DNA of 64,000 nucleotides from Takakia lepidozioides. Lineage: Eukaryota; Streptophyta; Takakiopsida; Takakiales; Takakiaceae. The stretch is from assembly GCA_030704615.1 (NCBI GenBank), contig CM060733.1:74934907-74998906 (forward strand), written 5' to 3'. Under the pieces are notes generated by a model, which saw only the letters and a list, made by a program, of their open reading frames with translations, was not told the DNA's origin and did no database searches. The translations under genes were made by a program, and so were the position numbers. Positions 1 through 13,590 of this stretch are shown here, one piece after another (position 1 is the stretch's first letter; every line of letters starts with the position of its first letter).

Positions 1-42
1 TTAAATAACTTGACCTTTGTGGCTGTTGTTCACATTCTGCAG

Positions 43-3000
43 CCCAGTCCCTTTTTCACAGAGCAATTGACAGCTTTTGAGGTGTGGCTAGAGCATGGAT
101 CTGAATGGAAGAAGCCACCTGAACAACTACCCATTGTCCTCCAGGTAATTAGAGATCATATTTGTAATTCAAATGTCATGGAAGTGATTTTATGGTTATT
201 ATGCTGCGCCTATTGAAATTGTAATCTGTCAATATAACTGCATCTGGAATGTGCTCCAAGGATATTGCATTGATGTATGTATTCCTGGACCCCTGATTAT
301 GTGCCAGGCATGAGCTCCATCAATGTGGTTGACTGTGGGAATGCAGGTGCTACTGAGCCAATCACATAGGTTTAGGGCACTGGTGCTTCTGGGACGGTTT
401 TTGGACATGGGGGCGTGGGCTGTTGATCTGGTAGGCCTTCTCATAGTCAAGATGTAAGATGAAAAAAATTTGGGAGATTGTTGTTGCTAGCAGTATTCTA
501 TTGTGGAATTCGTTTCTTCAAAAGTTGAGAATGCGCAAGACCCTTCTGGATGAGGGATGGATGCTCGCGGTTTTGTTGTGTAATCCAGATCCTATTGGTA
601 ATTTGACATTGACACATTTTTAGTGCTTGCTTGCTGAGTCATCTTAGATTGTTCAAGCTCTAACATAGCTGCTCAGAGAGAGTCAAGTAATGAAAACAGT
701 CCTTGTGCAACTCATCAGATAAGCTGGGGTTGCCATTGTCAGTACAACCAAATAGACCTGAATGAAAATGACAGAAGTTTGGAGAGCTATCATTGTTGGC
801 ATGACTGTGATATAGATATAGAAGTTGTGGTCGTGCAGTCATCTTGAATAACTTCACTCTGGTTAGATGAGAGTTGAAGAATATAATTCCTGTGATTTTC
901 TACATTTGAACCAGCTTACCTGTCTATTGATCACTGCTCAAGCTGAATATTCAATTTTCCTGGATTGCCAGGCATTGTCAGTGGGGATCTTTCCATACGT
1001 TCTTAAACTGCTGCAAACCACTGCGACAGATCTCCGTCAAATCCTTGTATTTATCTGGACTAAGATTTTAGCACTCGACAAGGTATAATTTTCTGAAATT
1101 GCTCAATGTTCAACTCGAAGCTGCATATGTTGTACCTTCTTGTTTGCATTTCTAGGTTATGCTTGTGTTGACCTTCACACAAGGGAATCTTAGGTCTTTG
1201 CATCAAAGCTGGTACCTTCATTTGAAGGATAATTCATGTGTCTCTGCCCCCCTCACCACAACCTCCCCTTACGACTTTCCCTGGCATCTGTTGCGTTGTG
1301 CTCATCAGTAGCCTAGAGTCCTTTGCTACCTCTCCTTAGGCAGCTTCACATGGTGGGATTGCCAATTACCTCTCTTCCTGACCATCTGGGGAAATCTTTG
1401 CAGTCATGCCAAGTTGATCTAGTCAAGGATGGGGGCCATCAGTACTTCATCAAGTATTTGGAGAGCCCAGACATTCTCACTGAGCAACGCGCCATGGCAG
1501 CATTTGTACTGGCAGTGATTGTAGATGGTCATCCTCGGGGTCAGGCGGCATGTATCCAAGCAGGCCTCATTAGCACATGTCTTGCGCACGTTCAGGCAGC
1601 ACCAAATGGCCCAGAGGGGCAGCCCGAGCCTCTGCTCTTACAGTGGCTTTGTCTTTGCCTCGGGAAGCTCTGGGATGGGGCGGCAGAGGGTATTGCTCTG
1701 GCCCTTCGTGACAACGCACCTGCCATTCTTGATCGGCTCTTAGCGGAGCCACAACCTGAGGTATGGATAGTTGCCCATGGTTCATGGTTCATGGTTTTTG
1801 GGCAAGTGAGAATGAGATGGATGGGGGGTGTCACACGTAGTACAATGTAATTATTATCGGATCCACGTATGACTAATAGCTTGTCATCATTTATGAGAGA
1901 AATTCTTGGCTAACTTGTTTCCAAGAGTATGTGCATTAGATGTTTGATGTGGCCGATGAATCATGTCTTTGACAGGTTCGTGCTGCAGCTACGTATGCAT
2001 TGGGCACATTGGTGAAAGTAGCTGCTGAGATGTCTTCTGGAGATGTTGTGGCAATGGAGGATGAAGCGGATGAAGATGGGCAATCTGGAGAGCAAGAAAT
2101 CGCTAGATATCTTTTGAGGGTTGTGTGTGATGGAAGTCCACTTGTTAGAGCCGAGCTTGCTATAGGTAAGTTTTTCCAGGAGTGTCATATTGCTGTGACC
2201 CATACAGCTTATAAAATAAAGTACCGAGCTGCAATCAACTAAAACTGCAAACTAATTATTTGATGCTAGTCATAGGGTTTAGATATGGTAACCTCGCCAG
2301 TGTCTTCTTCCCCAACTGGGATGCATGGTTGTTTGAGGTGATTCCCTGAAAGCTTTCATTGCAGCATCCCATCCTACAAAATTATGTTTTGAGTACACTA
2401 CCTGGAATGTAGATGTCTGGCTGTGACATATTTTGTTGAAATTGCCTCAGTGTTAGTTGCATTTTCTAGTGTTAGCTTGGAGAGGGAGAGAACTACTATG
2501 CAATGAATTCTTTCATGTGAAGGGAATGTATGGTGCCATGTTTTGCAGCTTTGGCACGTCTGGCTGCCAGCCATAACAGGATGTTTAGGCAGGCGGCAGC
2601 AGCTTACCTGAAGCCGCCCTCTCACTCCACGTTGCTGCCGGCGTTTGGATCCAATCATCGGAACCCGGCCTACTCTTACCCCACACAACTGGTGTATGCC
2701 GGCAGAAATGCAGACTCAGATCATCTCATTCGGGTTTTGGATTCGGCAACGCCTTTCCGGCCAGTGATGCGCATTATTCCCACTGGTGGCTCTGTACCTC
2801 CCTCAGGTAATTTGCAAACATCACCATTGTCAGATTCCCCAGTGCACGAGGAGTCTCTGGGGAATGGCTCCAGCAATGGACTTTCTCGGCCATGGAGACG
2901 AGCAGAGGAAGGGAACATTTATGTTCAGTGCATCACAGCAGTGTATGCTTTGGCCAGAGATCCTTCTCCTCGAGTTGCAAGTTTGGGCCGGCAAGTGCTA

Positions 3001-6000
3001 AGGACAGTGGGAGTTGAGCCAGCTCAGGTTGTGAAGTCCTCGAGGGTCGGGGCTAATGGTGGGCCAAATCACCAGCGGAATGCATCTGTACCAGCTATCC
3101 CTCCTCCTGCTGCCCATAGAGGCCTCCACCGGTCCACTTCTTGGGTAGCCTCATCATCAGGTGAGCAATCATGCATTTGTTTTGGAAGTGCACTTGGTGG
3201 ATCTTAAATCCTATGGCATGTGAAGGTGCTGTGGTGCTGCACTGTCTTTCTCTCTTTTCTCTCTCCCCTCCCTTTCATGGTAGAAAGAGACAGGAACTTA
3301 TGTATAGTTTTAGGTTTTGTAGCTCATCATCAGCATGTATTATGGATATAACTGGGGCTTTTTCTGTGCTGCTTACATGACAGGAAATTTGGCAAGTACT
3401 TGGCGCATCCTCACACCTCCTCCGAGTCCTCCCCCTGGAACTGGGTATCTTACTGGAAGCACTGGTAATATAAGGCGAGTTGCGTCTATGGAGTTTGCCT
3501 CAATGTCAACGGCACCCTGGGACACTTCCAGGCCGCCGGTCCGGATCTCAGGTGACATAGGGATTCAGACCTTGTCCCCGATGCCCAAGTCCCCAAGCAC
3601 GGCTGCTGGGCTTGCAGATGCCACAGGAATGTTGGTCGCCACAATGTCTGCGATGAACCTGGATGTAGCAGCACCAGTCCTGCCGGAGTCAACACTGTAC
3701 AGCTGGAGTTGTGGCCACTTTTCGCGCCCTCTCTTGGAACCCTTGCATGATGATGAGGATGAGGTATTAGCAAGAAGGGAAAAGAGAGAGCGGCTAGCAC
3801 TCGAGGGCATCGCCAAGTGCTATCCTTCAAGTGAGTCGCGTTTTGGGAAATTCGTGAAGAATCTACATTCGTATTTTTGAAGATTCTGTCTCACAATGAG
3901 AACCATTAATTTTACACGAGACATGCACTTTGTGACATCATGTTCTCTAGGTTGTGGGTAGTAATTTGATCACCTCTGACTAAATACCCTTTGTATAGGA
4001 ACTTTATTTGGCTGATTCTTTGTACTCGTGGAAATTTGATGAGAAGTATACCGGGCGCACGTGTTTGTGGTCTTGCTAATTTGATGGTATTCCTTGTGGA
4101 GTGGTCTTCATCTGTGGATGCTTACCTGCCTTGTACATTGTAAAGTATATTGACCTTAGGGCTTTGAAACCTTATTGGTAGCTAGGGGGACTGTTGCCAT
4201 CTTGTATTTATGTCCATCTCTATCTTTTTGCTCACTATCATACTGAACTTTGTGCAGGTATGCTGTATCAAACTAAGGAGCTAACTTATATTTTGATACT
4301 ATCACTTCTGAATGCTTTTATGGGTTTAAGAATCTGTATCATTGCAAAATATGCTACCTTTGAACTGTGCTGAATTAATGGTTATTTTGGCTAGTAACAG
4401 TAGTCCTGTGCAGCTGACACAGTTCTTGTAATAGTCCCTTAAGAAAGTCTTGTGGCATACATCAATTTGACTGCCTTTGTCTAGTCAATCTATTTGAGAT
4501 ATTGATCGTATTGGACAGGTGTGAGCAAAATGAGTGAGCAAATCGCATGTCGGGATACGGCGTCAGAAATGGGAAGCAAGGCTGTCCTGTTGCACCCCTT
4601 CTATCCCATTGTTTGTATTGCAGATGAGAAAGAAACCATCAGGTAGCCTGTCCTGTTCTCTTCTCTCCCCGTCAGACACACACACGCAGATGCTATTTGT
4701 TCGTCAGAAGTTGAATGTTGGAGTTTGCTACTAGCATCCTATCTTCTGGAGGATGAGATAATGGCAAAGCAAGAGACTTAGCAACTACGAAGAATTTAAC
4801 CTACATGGTTAGTCTAGGAAGCCATCAAAATGGTCACTGCCAAACATGATGTCATTACTTGCCTTGATGTTGCAGGATATGGAATTATGAGGAGGACGCA
4901 GTAGTGAACTCGTTTGACAACCACAATGCTCCTGACAGGGGTGTATCAAAGCTGTGTTTGCTCAATGAGTTGGATGATAGTCTGCTTCTTGTTGCTTCAA
5001 GTGAGATCCAGTTTCTTTTGTTTAAATTCTGAAATTTTTCCAGTCTGATGTGAAAAGTTTGGCTCTCCAACACTGTTGGTGCAGTTGAGGTTTATGCCAC
5101 TTAGCTGTCTGCAGCAGGCTGTGAGATTTTCCTTTGAATCCTTTGTATTTGGCAGGTGATGGGAGTGTGAGGGTATGGAAAGACTACACTGAAAAAGACC
5201 ATCAACGCTTGGCAACAGCATGGCAGACTGTCCAAGGGCATAGGCCTGGTGCACGAGGCATCAGTGCTGTGGTAGATTGGCAACAAATGACGGGGTGTTT
5301 GGTACTCCTTGTTATATGATCCCTCGCTCACCCTGGCTTATCTGCTTCTGTTAGTCTCCCTTCTTGTTAGCATCAATAAGCGTTAACAGACCTCGCTAGC
5401 AAGCAGAGTTACTAAGTGAAGAATTGTTATTTGGACAGTTCTCTCCTTAGAAATAATATCTGACTTCTATGTTCTACAGGAGTTTGCAGAGACATGTTAA
5501 ATGCATGCTGGCTGTCTAAGTTTTGAACAGTGATGAATGTCTGATTACAATATATCTTGACTGGTTTTTAGTTGTCTTTTTGTGTCTGGATCTCAATTAT
5601 GCAGTTGGGCCATGAAGCTTACTGGACCACTGAAGCATCTCTTTACTAGCATTAAGTATATGGGATAGCATGTTTCCTAGAGTCCAACTCCAATAATTTC
5701 TTTGACTCTTCGAAATTTTGTGCCTTTCAGCTCAAGTGGTGTCCAACTGCTTGTGCTTGCATTGTGCAGTATGCATCTGGCGAAATTTCTTGGATCATGG
5801 TGTGGGACGTTGATCGAGAGCAGCTGGCCTCAAGCATCCCTTCTCAATCAGATAGCTCTATTACTGCCATGGTTTATCCCATCAGCATTTCTTTTGAGCC
5901 CACTAAGCTGTTCCTCTTTTGGTAGTTGGAATAGTTCAGTCTCATGTTTTAGGGTGTTTTCAGACTTACTGCTGCTGTGTTTGCTCTTCTTCAAACCAAA

Positions 6001-8336
6001 ATCATAGATGGTATCTGTGTGTCTCTCTAGTTCATTGTCTGAAAGTACTTAAATGTCATTACCAGAGGCGTGTTGTGATGCTGATCTATCTTTCACACAG
6101 CCATACTCATCTTATCCTTGAGACCTGAATCTAGATAGTTAAGAGATTTGGGTACGCCCTCACTGGCCCTAACCCATGTAGCTGGAGGCTAACCCTCCTG
6201 TGGGATGAACTGAGCGATATAGTCATCCTAATTATTATCTGGATACTAAGTGTGTGCAGCTCTGTATGTTGATTGTTGGTCACCAAGCTTTTCTGCTGTG
6301 GATGCAGTCATTTTCTAAGTAGCCGCTGCTGCTGTTGAAGTTGCGTTTGTTCTGTCCCTTACATCTGCAAAGCATCTGTTCCTGTGACTTAATGACTAAT
6401 CTGGACCCCTTTTCTGGAAGTCTGAGTGAGCAGATGAGAGTAGAATGTTGTATTGACTTAACAAACTCACTTTGATCATGCAACGTTTTCAGTCGGCATC
6501 TCAAACACATAGTGCACATGTGATCGCTGGCTGTGGGGATGGCTCAGTCAGGGTTTTTGATATACGTACTCGAGATATGTGAGTTCATCACCCAAAACCA
6601 ATGGATTTGGACTATTGCATACCATGTATGAGTGGTGTGACTAGTAGATGCAGCCGCAAATAATTTGATGTCGGTGATAACAGAGGCTTGGTTGTCAATA
6701 TAGAATGGCCTGAGTGCCTCTGGACACTAGGGTGTCAAATTTTTGTACAGTATAAGCTATGGTGGCTTTTGAGCTTGTTGATACATAGCATACACTTGTG
6801 AGTTCTCCCACTTGAAGAGTGCATACCTGCTTTGATCAGAGTGGATAAATACAACACTTGAATTTCCCAACCTACTTTCACAATTTGAATGTTTGGACTA
6901 GGCGTAAATATCTGATAGCTTTTTGTGCAACCCAGGTGGTACGTGTTGATAAGTGTTGAGATGTTTTCTGAGCAGGCTTGTGTGTGCAATGAAGCCACAC
7001 ACACACAGAGTTGTGGGTCTTGACTTCCAGCCTCATTCTGATCCTGCTAAGGTACACTCCTTGGTGTTTTGCATGTGTGCCAAAATTATCTGTCAAAGTG
7101 CCAAGATAGTTGTCAGCTTTGTGATGAGGGCCATGGTAATTTGGGCTATCCTGTTGAGTTAGAAGCCCACGATGGGATCAATGGGGCTTTCCAAGCAGGC
7201 TCCCAGATCACATTTTATTACATATCTCCCCATGAATCACCTTTGCACCCTGAAGGCCAAACTCTCTCCCTCTGTCGGGAGAGAGTTATTGGGCAAAGCA
7301 TACACAGCAGATTGATGCTTGTGTGATGGGATTTCTAGAGGATATCAACTCGGATCAATTGTCTGTTCCAAGGTAAGTCATACTACCGGCGTCAGCCTCT
7401 GACAAAGGTAGTTTCTGTCCCTTAGTGTTCTGCTCAAACTGGGCGCGGGGTCAATGGCCACAAGGCTACGGCAAACAACATTTTATGAGTAAATTCTCTT
7501 GTGTTCCTCCCAATCTGGGCACGGGGGCTATGGCCACATGGATATGGCGATTGTTGTCTTTTAATTGCTTCTTCTCTCGCTCTCTCTCGTGTTGCATTGA
7601 ATCAGTAGGTAATATGATAGCAAATGTTTGCCCCAGTGCATATCAGCTAAGATCTCTTGGTTGCTGGAGTAAAACAACTATGTCAGTCATTGACCATTTC
7701 GTGACAAAGAATGTTTGGACTACAAAGTTTCTTTGTGTTGGTTTGGCTAATCTGACAAAACTTTTCTCGGGCCTTGAACCAAGCAATTTTGTGCATTAGC
7801 AGCAGTTTGGATCTAAGGTGTGAAATGGCGTTGTTGCATTTGAGCACTTTCAACTAAGCTTTTGAACAAGAATAAACTCAATATTCCATTTTCATCTTTG
7901 AAATAGACCAGTGGCCTGTAGTTACATAATAGAGGGAAGTTTAATTGTGAACAACTTGAAACATCGTTCTGAGGGAAGGGAGATAATGCTCTCGCAGATG
8001 GTATCAGCATCCCCGGTTGGAGACCTAAAGTTCCTAGACATTAGAAATACTTCAGCACCGTACTTGGAGGTGGATGCCCACAAGGGCCACTTGACCTCAA
8101 TAGCTGTGCACCGACATGCTCCTGTTGTTGCGACGGGTTCAGGGAAGCAGTTCATCAAGACCTTCAGTATGAGTGGAGAGCAGCTGAGCATGGTTCGTTA
8201 TCACAACAGTTTTTTGGCCCAAAGGATTGGCCCCATCAGCGCGCTGCATTTCCACCCCTACAGCATCCTATTGGCAGCAGGGGCCACTGACTCCTTTGTG
8301 TCTATCTATGCGGGAGAGACCATTCAAAGCAGATAA
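43..8336 (+). CDS. RAPTOR: RAPTOR, regulatory-associated protein of TOR (3' part, 14 exons)
   Basis: Scaffold subunit of TOR complex 1 that presents substrates to TOR kinase in the cytoplasm. Exons by GT-AG borders and phase: 43-144, 347-430, 972-1082, 1404-1760, 1976-2165, 2549-3160, 3384-3830, 4519-4642, 4876-5000, 5156-5301, 5770-5871, 6493-6578, 6976-7051, 7998-8336 (TAA). They total 2901 nt and join in phase throughout, giving 966 residues. The first exons encode the HEAT-like middle region ([55 protein letters not shown]). Exons from 4519 onward encode the C-terminal WD40 propeller, for example [21 protein letters not shown] and [14 protein letters not shown], ending where plant RAPTORs end. 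The N-terminal caspase-like RNC domain must lie upstream of the window. The linker at 2620-3160 and 3400-3700 is less conserved. No disruption is seen, so the gene is probably functional. Confidence 0.95.
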
Positions 8337-10347
8337 CACTCAAAGGTGGCTTGTCTCTTCCTCTTTTATCATCCGTTCATCCCTCACTGGGTAAGGAACA
8401 GATAGGCTAGGTTGTGGGAAAGTAGATTTGCCTTGGTCCTCCTTGACAGTGGTCTTCTGAAGCAAATCAAAGCAAAGGATATTTTTTAGACAAATTTGGC
8501 TTTTGGAAACAAATTGTAAACATGGTTACTTCGTAATTCTGACAATCATTGGATTGTGACCAGTTTCTCTCAATGCAGTTCTCCTTTGTTTATAATGGCG
8601 TCCTCCCCTCTGTTCCGTTTCTATCGGTTTGGAGGTCATCTGCAGGAGAGAGAGGTATTACTCCCTCCATTGTATGTGTTTTTATACATTAACTGGCGTT
8701 GGGATTCTTGCGAATTGTATCATGTCTTGATGTATACCCTGTAAATCTGCTAGTCAAGGAAATGCTACAAATGGATTTCTATATTACCTCTTTGATTTTG
8801 AGATGAGGAATAGATTTTCTGTCATAGGTTGTGTAAGTTTAAGCAGAATCTCTTCAATCATTTACACTAGAGCCGTAACCTCGGCAGATATATACTCCTT
8901 CCGTATTTTGTTGGCCTTGTATTTCATTCACTTGGCATAGTAAAGTAAGTCAAGGGTAAGGAAAGCAAATGAAAGGATTTTAACATCCAGCAGATTTAGT
9001 GACTGTGTGGATGGTAAGACTGTCAATGATTGAGACAAGTGGTCTGTGATGCCAAAAGTCCTGGTAATGAGAACTGATGTTGGGAATTGGTGCCTGAATC
9101 TTTGAATTAAACAGGTCTCAACCTCTCGATGATTCTATTGACCATTTCAGATGATAAGAGCTTGATAATACTGCTGGTCAGGCCTGCATGTATCCCATAC
9201 AGTTGTTCCTTTATTCTAGACAGTCCTTAGCATAATTTCCTGTTAAGGATTTCTCATAAATTAGGTGGATATCCTATTTGGAGTGTCCCTTGTGAATTAC
9301 ATGGATTATGCTAAATGGGAAAATGTGATATCAAAATGGATGTTAAATGTAGTCTTGACAGAGGGTACTGAGCAGCCGTTCTAGTGAGGGCCTAGCCCTG
9401 TCCGGAGTGGATTGTTCCATTCGGGGGTGTCTTCTGGGTGATGGCTTCCTTTGTGTCCACTCTAGGTCTAAGCCTTTCACCTAGGGCCATCCTCAGGCTG
9501 ATCCATTCCATTGTTCAATTGAGTTGAACTTCCCTGTGTGGTTTTGTTGCCATTTACAGTGGTCATATCTGTTCAGGGTTGGATAGTAAATTTCCCCACT
9601 CTAATTAACCAGGACTGCCAAACAGCTCAAGTGTGCTTGATTTCACAGCAATCATAGCCATGTCTTTCTGGTTGTTTCTAGGGTCTTCTCAGCTTTGTGA
9701 CTTTTTGTATTTTATTGTTTTTTGGAAAATATTAATGGTTCATCATGTTTCCCTGTGCTGCACATCTTTTGGAAGGACCCAGTGAGAGGGAATGTTACAG
9801 TGCATTGTCAGCTTCTAGTTCAGCCCTCAGATCAGTTGATGCACAAATATGCATGGTCTCTTAATCTTCTTGAAGCCATGTTAAGAAATGACTAAATAAG
9901 GTCCACAAAGTGCTGTTGGACAAACCTAATCTGCATAGTCGAACGGTTCAGGTGAGCTGCTGTTGTTTGAAATGGATAATTTTTGATAAGTTACTTGAGA
10001 AAAGAGAAGAGCTGTTTCAGGCCATGCTGCAGTGTTAGTTCAACATGTAGGTAATGGTGATGAACCTGGAGGTGGGGAGGAATTTGAAAAGGTAAGAATC
10101 TATAGGTAGCGGCTGTGTAGAGGTCTGGAAAGTTTGGTATGTGGTTAATAAGGCTTTGCATGTTTCCTGAAATATATTTGTTTGGTTTGGTTGAAGCAAG
10201 TCCAAAGAATGGAACATTATTCAATCTTTAATGATAATATCCAGAAGGATGGTTGAGGTGGTCTCTCATCCCAAGATTTAAAACATGAAATAATGTTAAA
10301 TGTGTCCAACAAAATGAATTTGTCGATTTCTTGTGTTGGTATCAACC
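8337..10347. other. 3' UTR and intergenic spacer after RAPTOR
   Basis: AT-leaning sequence of about 2 kb with no sustained coding signal on either strand. The first few hundred bases after the RAPTOR stop are presumably its 3' UTR. I found no repeat array, RNA gene or transposon protein here. Confidence 0.5.
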
Positions 10348-10560
10348 AGTGTTGGGCGGTTCTTGCATTTGTGAAGGAACCTTCGGTTCCGGTTCCTCAA
10401 TAAAATAATTTCAAGTTCCGGATCAGGTTCCGTTTTTTTTTTCTCGAGCCGGTCCCGGATCCAACTTTTAAACATCGGAGCGGTTCCGGTTATCGGTTAG
10501 TTGTTGAAAAAAACCATCGGTTCCGGTTAGGTTCCAGTTCTATTTTTAAATTGTTTTTAT
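10348..10560. repeat. GGTTCC-rich low-complexity block
   Basis: The motif CGGTTCCGGTT and variants recur about ten times between an abrupt CAGTGTTGGGCGG start and an AT-rich tail. CAGTGTTGGGC resembles ends of some hAT elements, but no inverted partner or target duplication was found. It may be the remnant end of a non-autonomous DNA transposon. Confidence 0.35.
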
Positions 10561-10776
10561 TTCATCTAATTGTTTTTAAAATATTGGGATTTGGTTAGTT
10601 TTCATTGAAACAAAAATAAACTAAAAAACCTGTAAGAGAAAATAGATAAATTTTTGTGGCTTGAAGTTATGAATATAATTGAGTTATCTTGATGTATCGG
10701 CATATACTAGTAATTTGATTAGTGAACCCAGGACTCTCACCGGGAGTTGTTTGTGCTTGTGGATTGGTGATCTGAC

Positions 10777-11823
10777 ATGGCAAAAGCCCACGCCAAACGA
10801 CGTACAAAACCACTCCCATGGAAGGCAGGGTCCTCGTCCGCAGATGCGGCATTGAACGTGAGATACATATCCACAAACGCACAAGTACAACAACTCGACG
10901 CGCCCAAACAGGGAGGGTATGGTACAATTCGGAGGGTTAGAATTGTTGGGGATCAATTCATTCCTCCATCTTGGGAGCTAGCAGGGAAAACGTCCAGGGA
11001 AACAAATGTTGAGCTTGCCAAAGTCCAACATAACAATGAGGCGTTGGTTGTAAAGTTCCATCATTTCGGCATCATAAAGTATTTTGCGTTGCATCCACGT
11101 CGAAATGAAGGTTACACACATTGGTGGAATGGGGGGACCATACGATCATGGTTGAGTATTGATAAGAAATTGAGGAATGATCGGGATAACAGGGAGTTAA
11201 TGGAACAACATGGGACAGAGCAGGAAATGCAGGAGGTCAACCGACTGGTTCGATTCCGACATAATCGCACCCAATTGGCATGGGCGCTTTTGCACATCAT
11301 GCTCAACGTCCATAATCACCACCTCTTGCACAACAACATGTTCCCCGACAACATCTTGTTACATTTTTCACAAGGGTCTGAAGATGTGTACATCGGGGAA
11401 TGCGATTGGGGGATGGTCTCCACGACGGATGACCCAAAAACTACGTTGTACATTTTCGAGAGCAGAGACAAGATGATAAAGACTCTCGCACATAGATGGT
11501 GGATTGCACCTGAAATTGCAATTGTTCATAATGTAGCCAACAATCAGTCAGATGGCACACCTCGTAGGTCCCCTCTAACCGTGTCATCAGATACCTTTGC
11601 AATTGGAAATATAGCCCAGGCAATAAATGGGGGTAACACGTTCGATGCAAGTCTGTTCAACGATATATCTACTGGAACTTGTTTTGTTTCCGCTCTGGAA
11701 AACTTCTGTGTAGACACAGTAGAATTGCGGTACAAACTAGAAAATGTTGTGAAGCGTTTCATGACGGGGCTATTCAATTGGCCTGAGTCCAAAAATTGTT
11801 GGAGGATGGATAGAAACTTGTAG
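10777..11823 (+). CDS. Protein-kinase-like protein, probable pseudokinase
   Basis: Intact 348-residue reading frame without introns. The order of landmarks is that of a eukaryotic protein kinase: glycine loop GGYG at residues 46-49, candidate VAIK lysine K93 in ALVVKFHH, catalytic-loop equivalent HNNMFPDN at 185-192, DFG equivalent DWG at 210-212, APE at 244-246 and the subdomain IX-like SSDTFAIG at 270-277. The HRD aspartate is replaced (HNN) and the catalytic-loop lysine is F, so phosphotransfer is unlikely, while the metal-binding Asp of DWG is kept. The N-terminus is basic (KRR at 7-9). No signal peptide or membrane segment is seen. It lies between a GGTTCC-rich block and a satellite field, so it could be TE cargo or a retrogene. 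The fold is read from motif order; the function is unknown. Confidence 0.65.
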   Translation: MAKAHAKRRTKPLPWKAGSSSADAALNVRYISTNAQVQQLDAPKQGGYGTIRRVRIVGDQFIPPSWELAGKTSRETNVELAKVQHNNEALVVKFHHFGIIKYFALHPRRNEGYTHWWNGGTIRSWLSIDKKLRNDRDNRELMEQHGTEQEMQEVNRLVRFRHNRTQLAWALLHIMLNVHNHHLLHNNMFPDNILLHFSQGSEDVYIGECDWGMVSTTDDPKTTLYIFESRDKMIKTLAHRWWIAPEIAIVHNVANNQSDGTPRRSPLTVSSDTFAIGNIAQAINGGNTFDASLFNDISTGTCFVSALENFCVDTVELRYKLENVVKRFMTGLFNWPESKNCWRMDRNL

Positions 11824-11929
11824 ACCTCTGACTGTACATCATGTTTGAATAAATGTTGTTTTCAATTGTGTTTGTCTTGTACCATAATGTTTTAATGGTT
11901 TGTTACTTGGCCATAGCACCTGGGTCCAT

Positions 11930-13235
11930 CATATGGGATAGTCAAGCACCACACCCACGAATCTTGAGGAGTGACAGTGTACACCGGGTCAATGGGTGAA
12001 CCAATCATTCCCCTGTCAAATGATTGTAGATTGATTTGAAACTTTGGGAGTGTGTTGTACATGCCCTCTTTAAGTTACCGGACAAGTATGAGGTCAATCT
12101 AAAATGTGAACCAATAGTTCTCTTATTAAATGATTCATGATTGAAAATTGGTTGAAAGGTTTAACGAGTCGTTCGGGGGGGCAAATGATTATTTCTTCGC
12201 TTGCAACTTTGTGTACGTGATTTGTACGTACTTAAGCACATATGGACCAAAGTTGAACTTCAACAAAGTTGTTTGAATCGGTTATTCAAATTCATAAGGA
12301 GAAACAATCTTTCGCCTGCACATGAATTGTTTTTAATTCCATTCTGAAGCCATATGCTTGATAACAACATGAAGAGTTGCATGCAAAATATCACCATGAA
12401 CAGACATCGTCTGCATCCAAAACACATTTTATTCCCTCATTTGCACTCCAAGGTGAAGTTATCTTCAACTTCATGCACTCTTCATAGAGAGTTCTGCAAT
12501 AGTGAGCATAGAGCAAAGGATGAACGTTTTTTTCCAAATATTTTTCTTTGGTACATTTTTTGGCAAGGATGTGGTGGTGTGAGGGTTCAACTCACAGAAC
12601 AAAATCAAGCCAAAAACAAAATCATTGCGCCCCACACTCATTGCGCCCCACAATCCTATGCTCTCTAAATCATTTTATTTAGTAAAAATGCAGTTCAATT
12701 CAAAATTGGATGAAAGAGTGAACGGAAACTTCCCCGATGAAATGATATTTTATTGCTCCAAAACTTTGCAAGTGTCTTCTACATGCCCTCTTACACGTCT
12801 TTGAGAAGTATGACATCAATCTAAAATGGTTTAAAGGGTGAACCAATCGTCCTCCTACCAAATGATTTTAAATTGATTTGAAACTTTGCAAGTGTCTTGT
12901 ACATGCCCTCTTACGGGTCTTTCACAAGTTTCAAATCAATCTAAAATGGTTAAAAGGGTGAATCAATCATGAACATATCAAATGATTTTGGAGTGCTTTA
13001 AAGCTTTGCAAGTGTCTTTCACATGCCATTTTAAAGGTACCGGACAAGTATGAGGTTAGTAAAATATGGTTGAAATGGTGAACCAATTGTTCCCCTATCA
13101 AATAATTTTACATTGCTTTGAAGCTTTGCAAGTGTCAGCCACATGCCCTCCTACAAGTATGACGTGAATAAAAAATGGTTGAAAGGGTGAACCAATCATT
13201 CCGCTATCAAATGATTTTATATTGCTTTGGATGTC
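11930..13235. repeat. Degenerate ~110-120 bp tandem repeat (GTGAACCAAT family)
   Basis: Each unit contains GTGAACCAATCATTCCCC, TCAAATGATTTT, GAAACTTTGCAAGTGTC, TACATGCCCTCTTA and GGACAAGTATGAGG in that order. The best array is 12716-13235, with starts near 12838, 12958, 13079 and 13187. Looser copies lie at 11990-12170, 13585-13745 and 15000-15328, and a reversed fragment at about 33080-33140. No coding signal. Confidence 0.8.
12320..12620. repeat. Dispersed repeat shared with 14240-14460
   Basis: TTCATGCACTCTTCATAGAG and the following GTTNTGCAATAGTGAGC occur at about 12470 and again at about 14311. Each is followed by a T-rich stretch and then by AGCCAAAAACAAAATC (near 12608 and 14438). The two blocks are diverged copies in the same orientation, separated by satellite sequence. 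No gene is seen in either. Confidence 0.6.
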
Positions 13236-13590
13236 ATTGCTTTGGTAATTCTAGCCCCCCAATGGCCCATTGTAACCCTTGAATTACAATTCAAAATGCA
13301 ATTCAAGCCCTTAAAATTGGTACTGCCAGTCCCTAAAATGATCAACCCCGGCCGCCCCTCAAATTGCAATTGAAGCCCCTGAAATTTAATTCCAACCCCT
13401 CAAATTGCACTTCTAGCCCCTGAAATGACAATTCCCGCCCCTCAAATTGCAACTGTAGCCTGTGAAATGGCAATTGCTAGTGCAACCCCTGAAATTGGCA
13501 ATTGAAGCCCCTAGAATGGCAGTTTCAGCCCCTCAAATTGGCAATTCGAGCCCCATAAATGGCAATTTCAGCCCTTGAAATTGGCTATGG
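13236..13590. repeat. ~20 bp AAATTG/GCCCCT minisatellite
   Basis: A run of short units alternating AATTGCAATT or AAATGGCAATT with AGCCCCTGAAAT or CGCCCCTCAAAT. About 16-18 imperfect units interrupt the 120-bp satellite field. No coding frame. Confidence 0.7.

Noticed and set aside
2530-3207. Separate 225-codon gene
   Set aside because: It is an internal exon of RAPTOR with clean splice borders at 2548/2549 and 3160/3161.
10348-10360. CAGTGTTGGGCGG as a hAT terminal inverted repeat
   Set aside because: No inverted partner, target duplication or transposase was found nearby, so it is recorded only as a low-complexity block.
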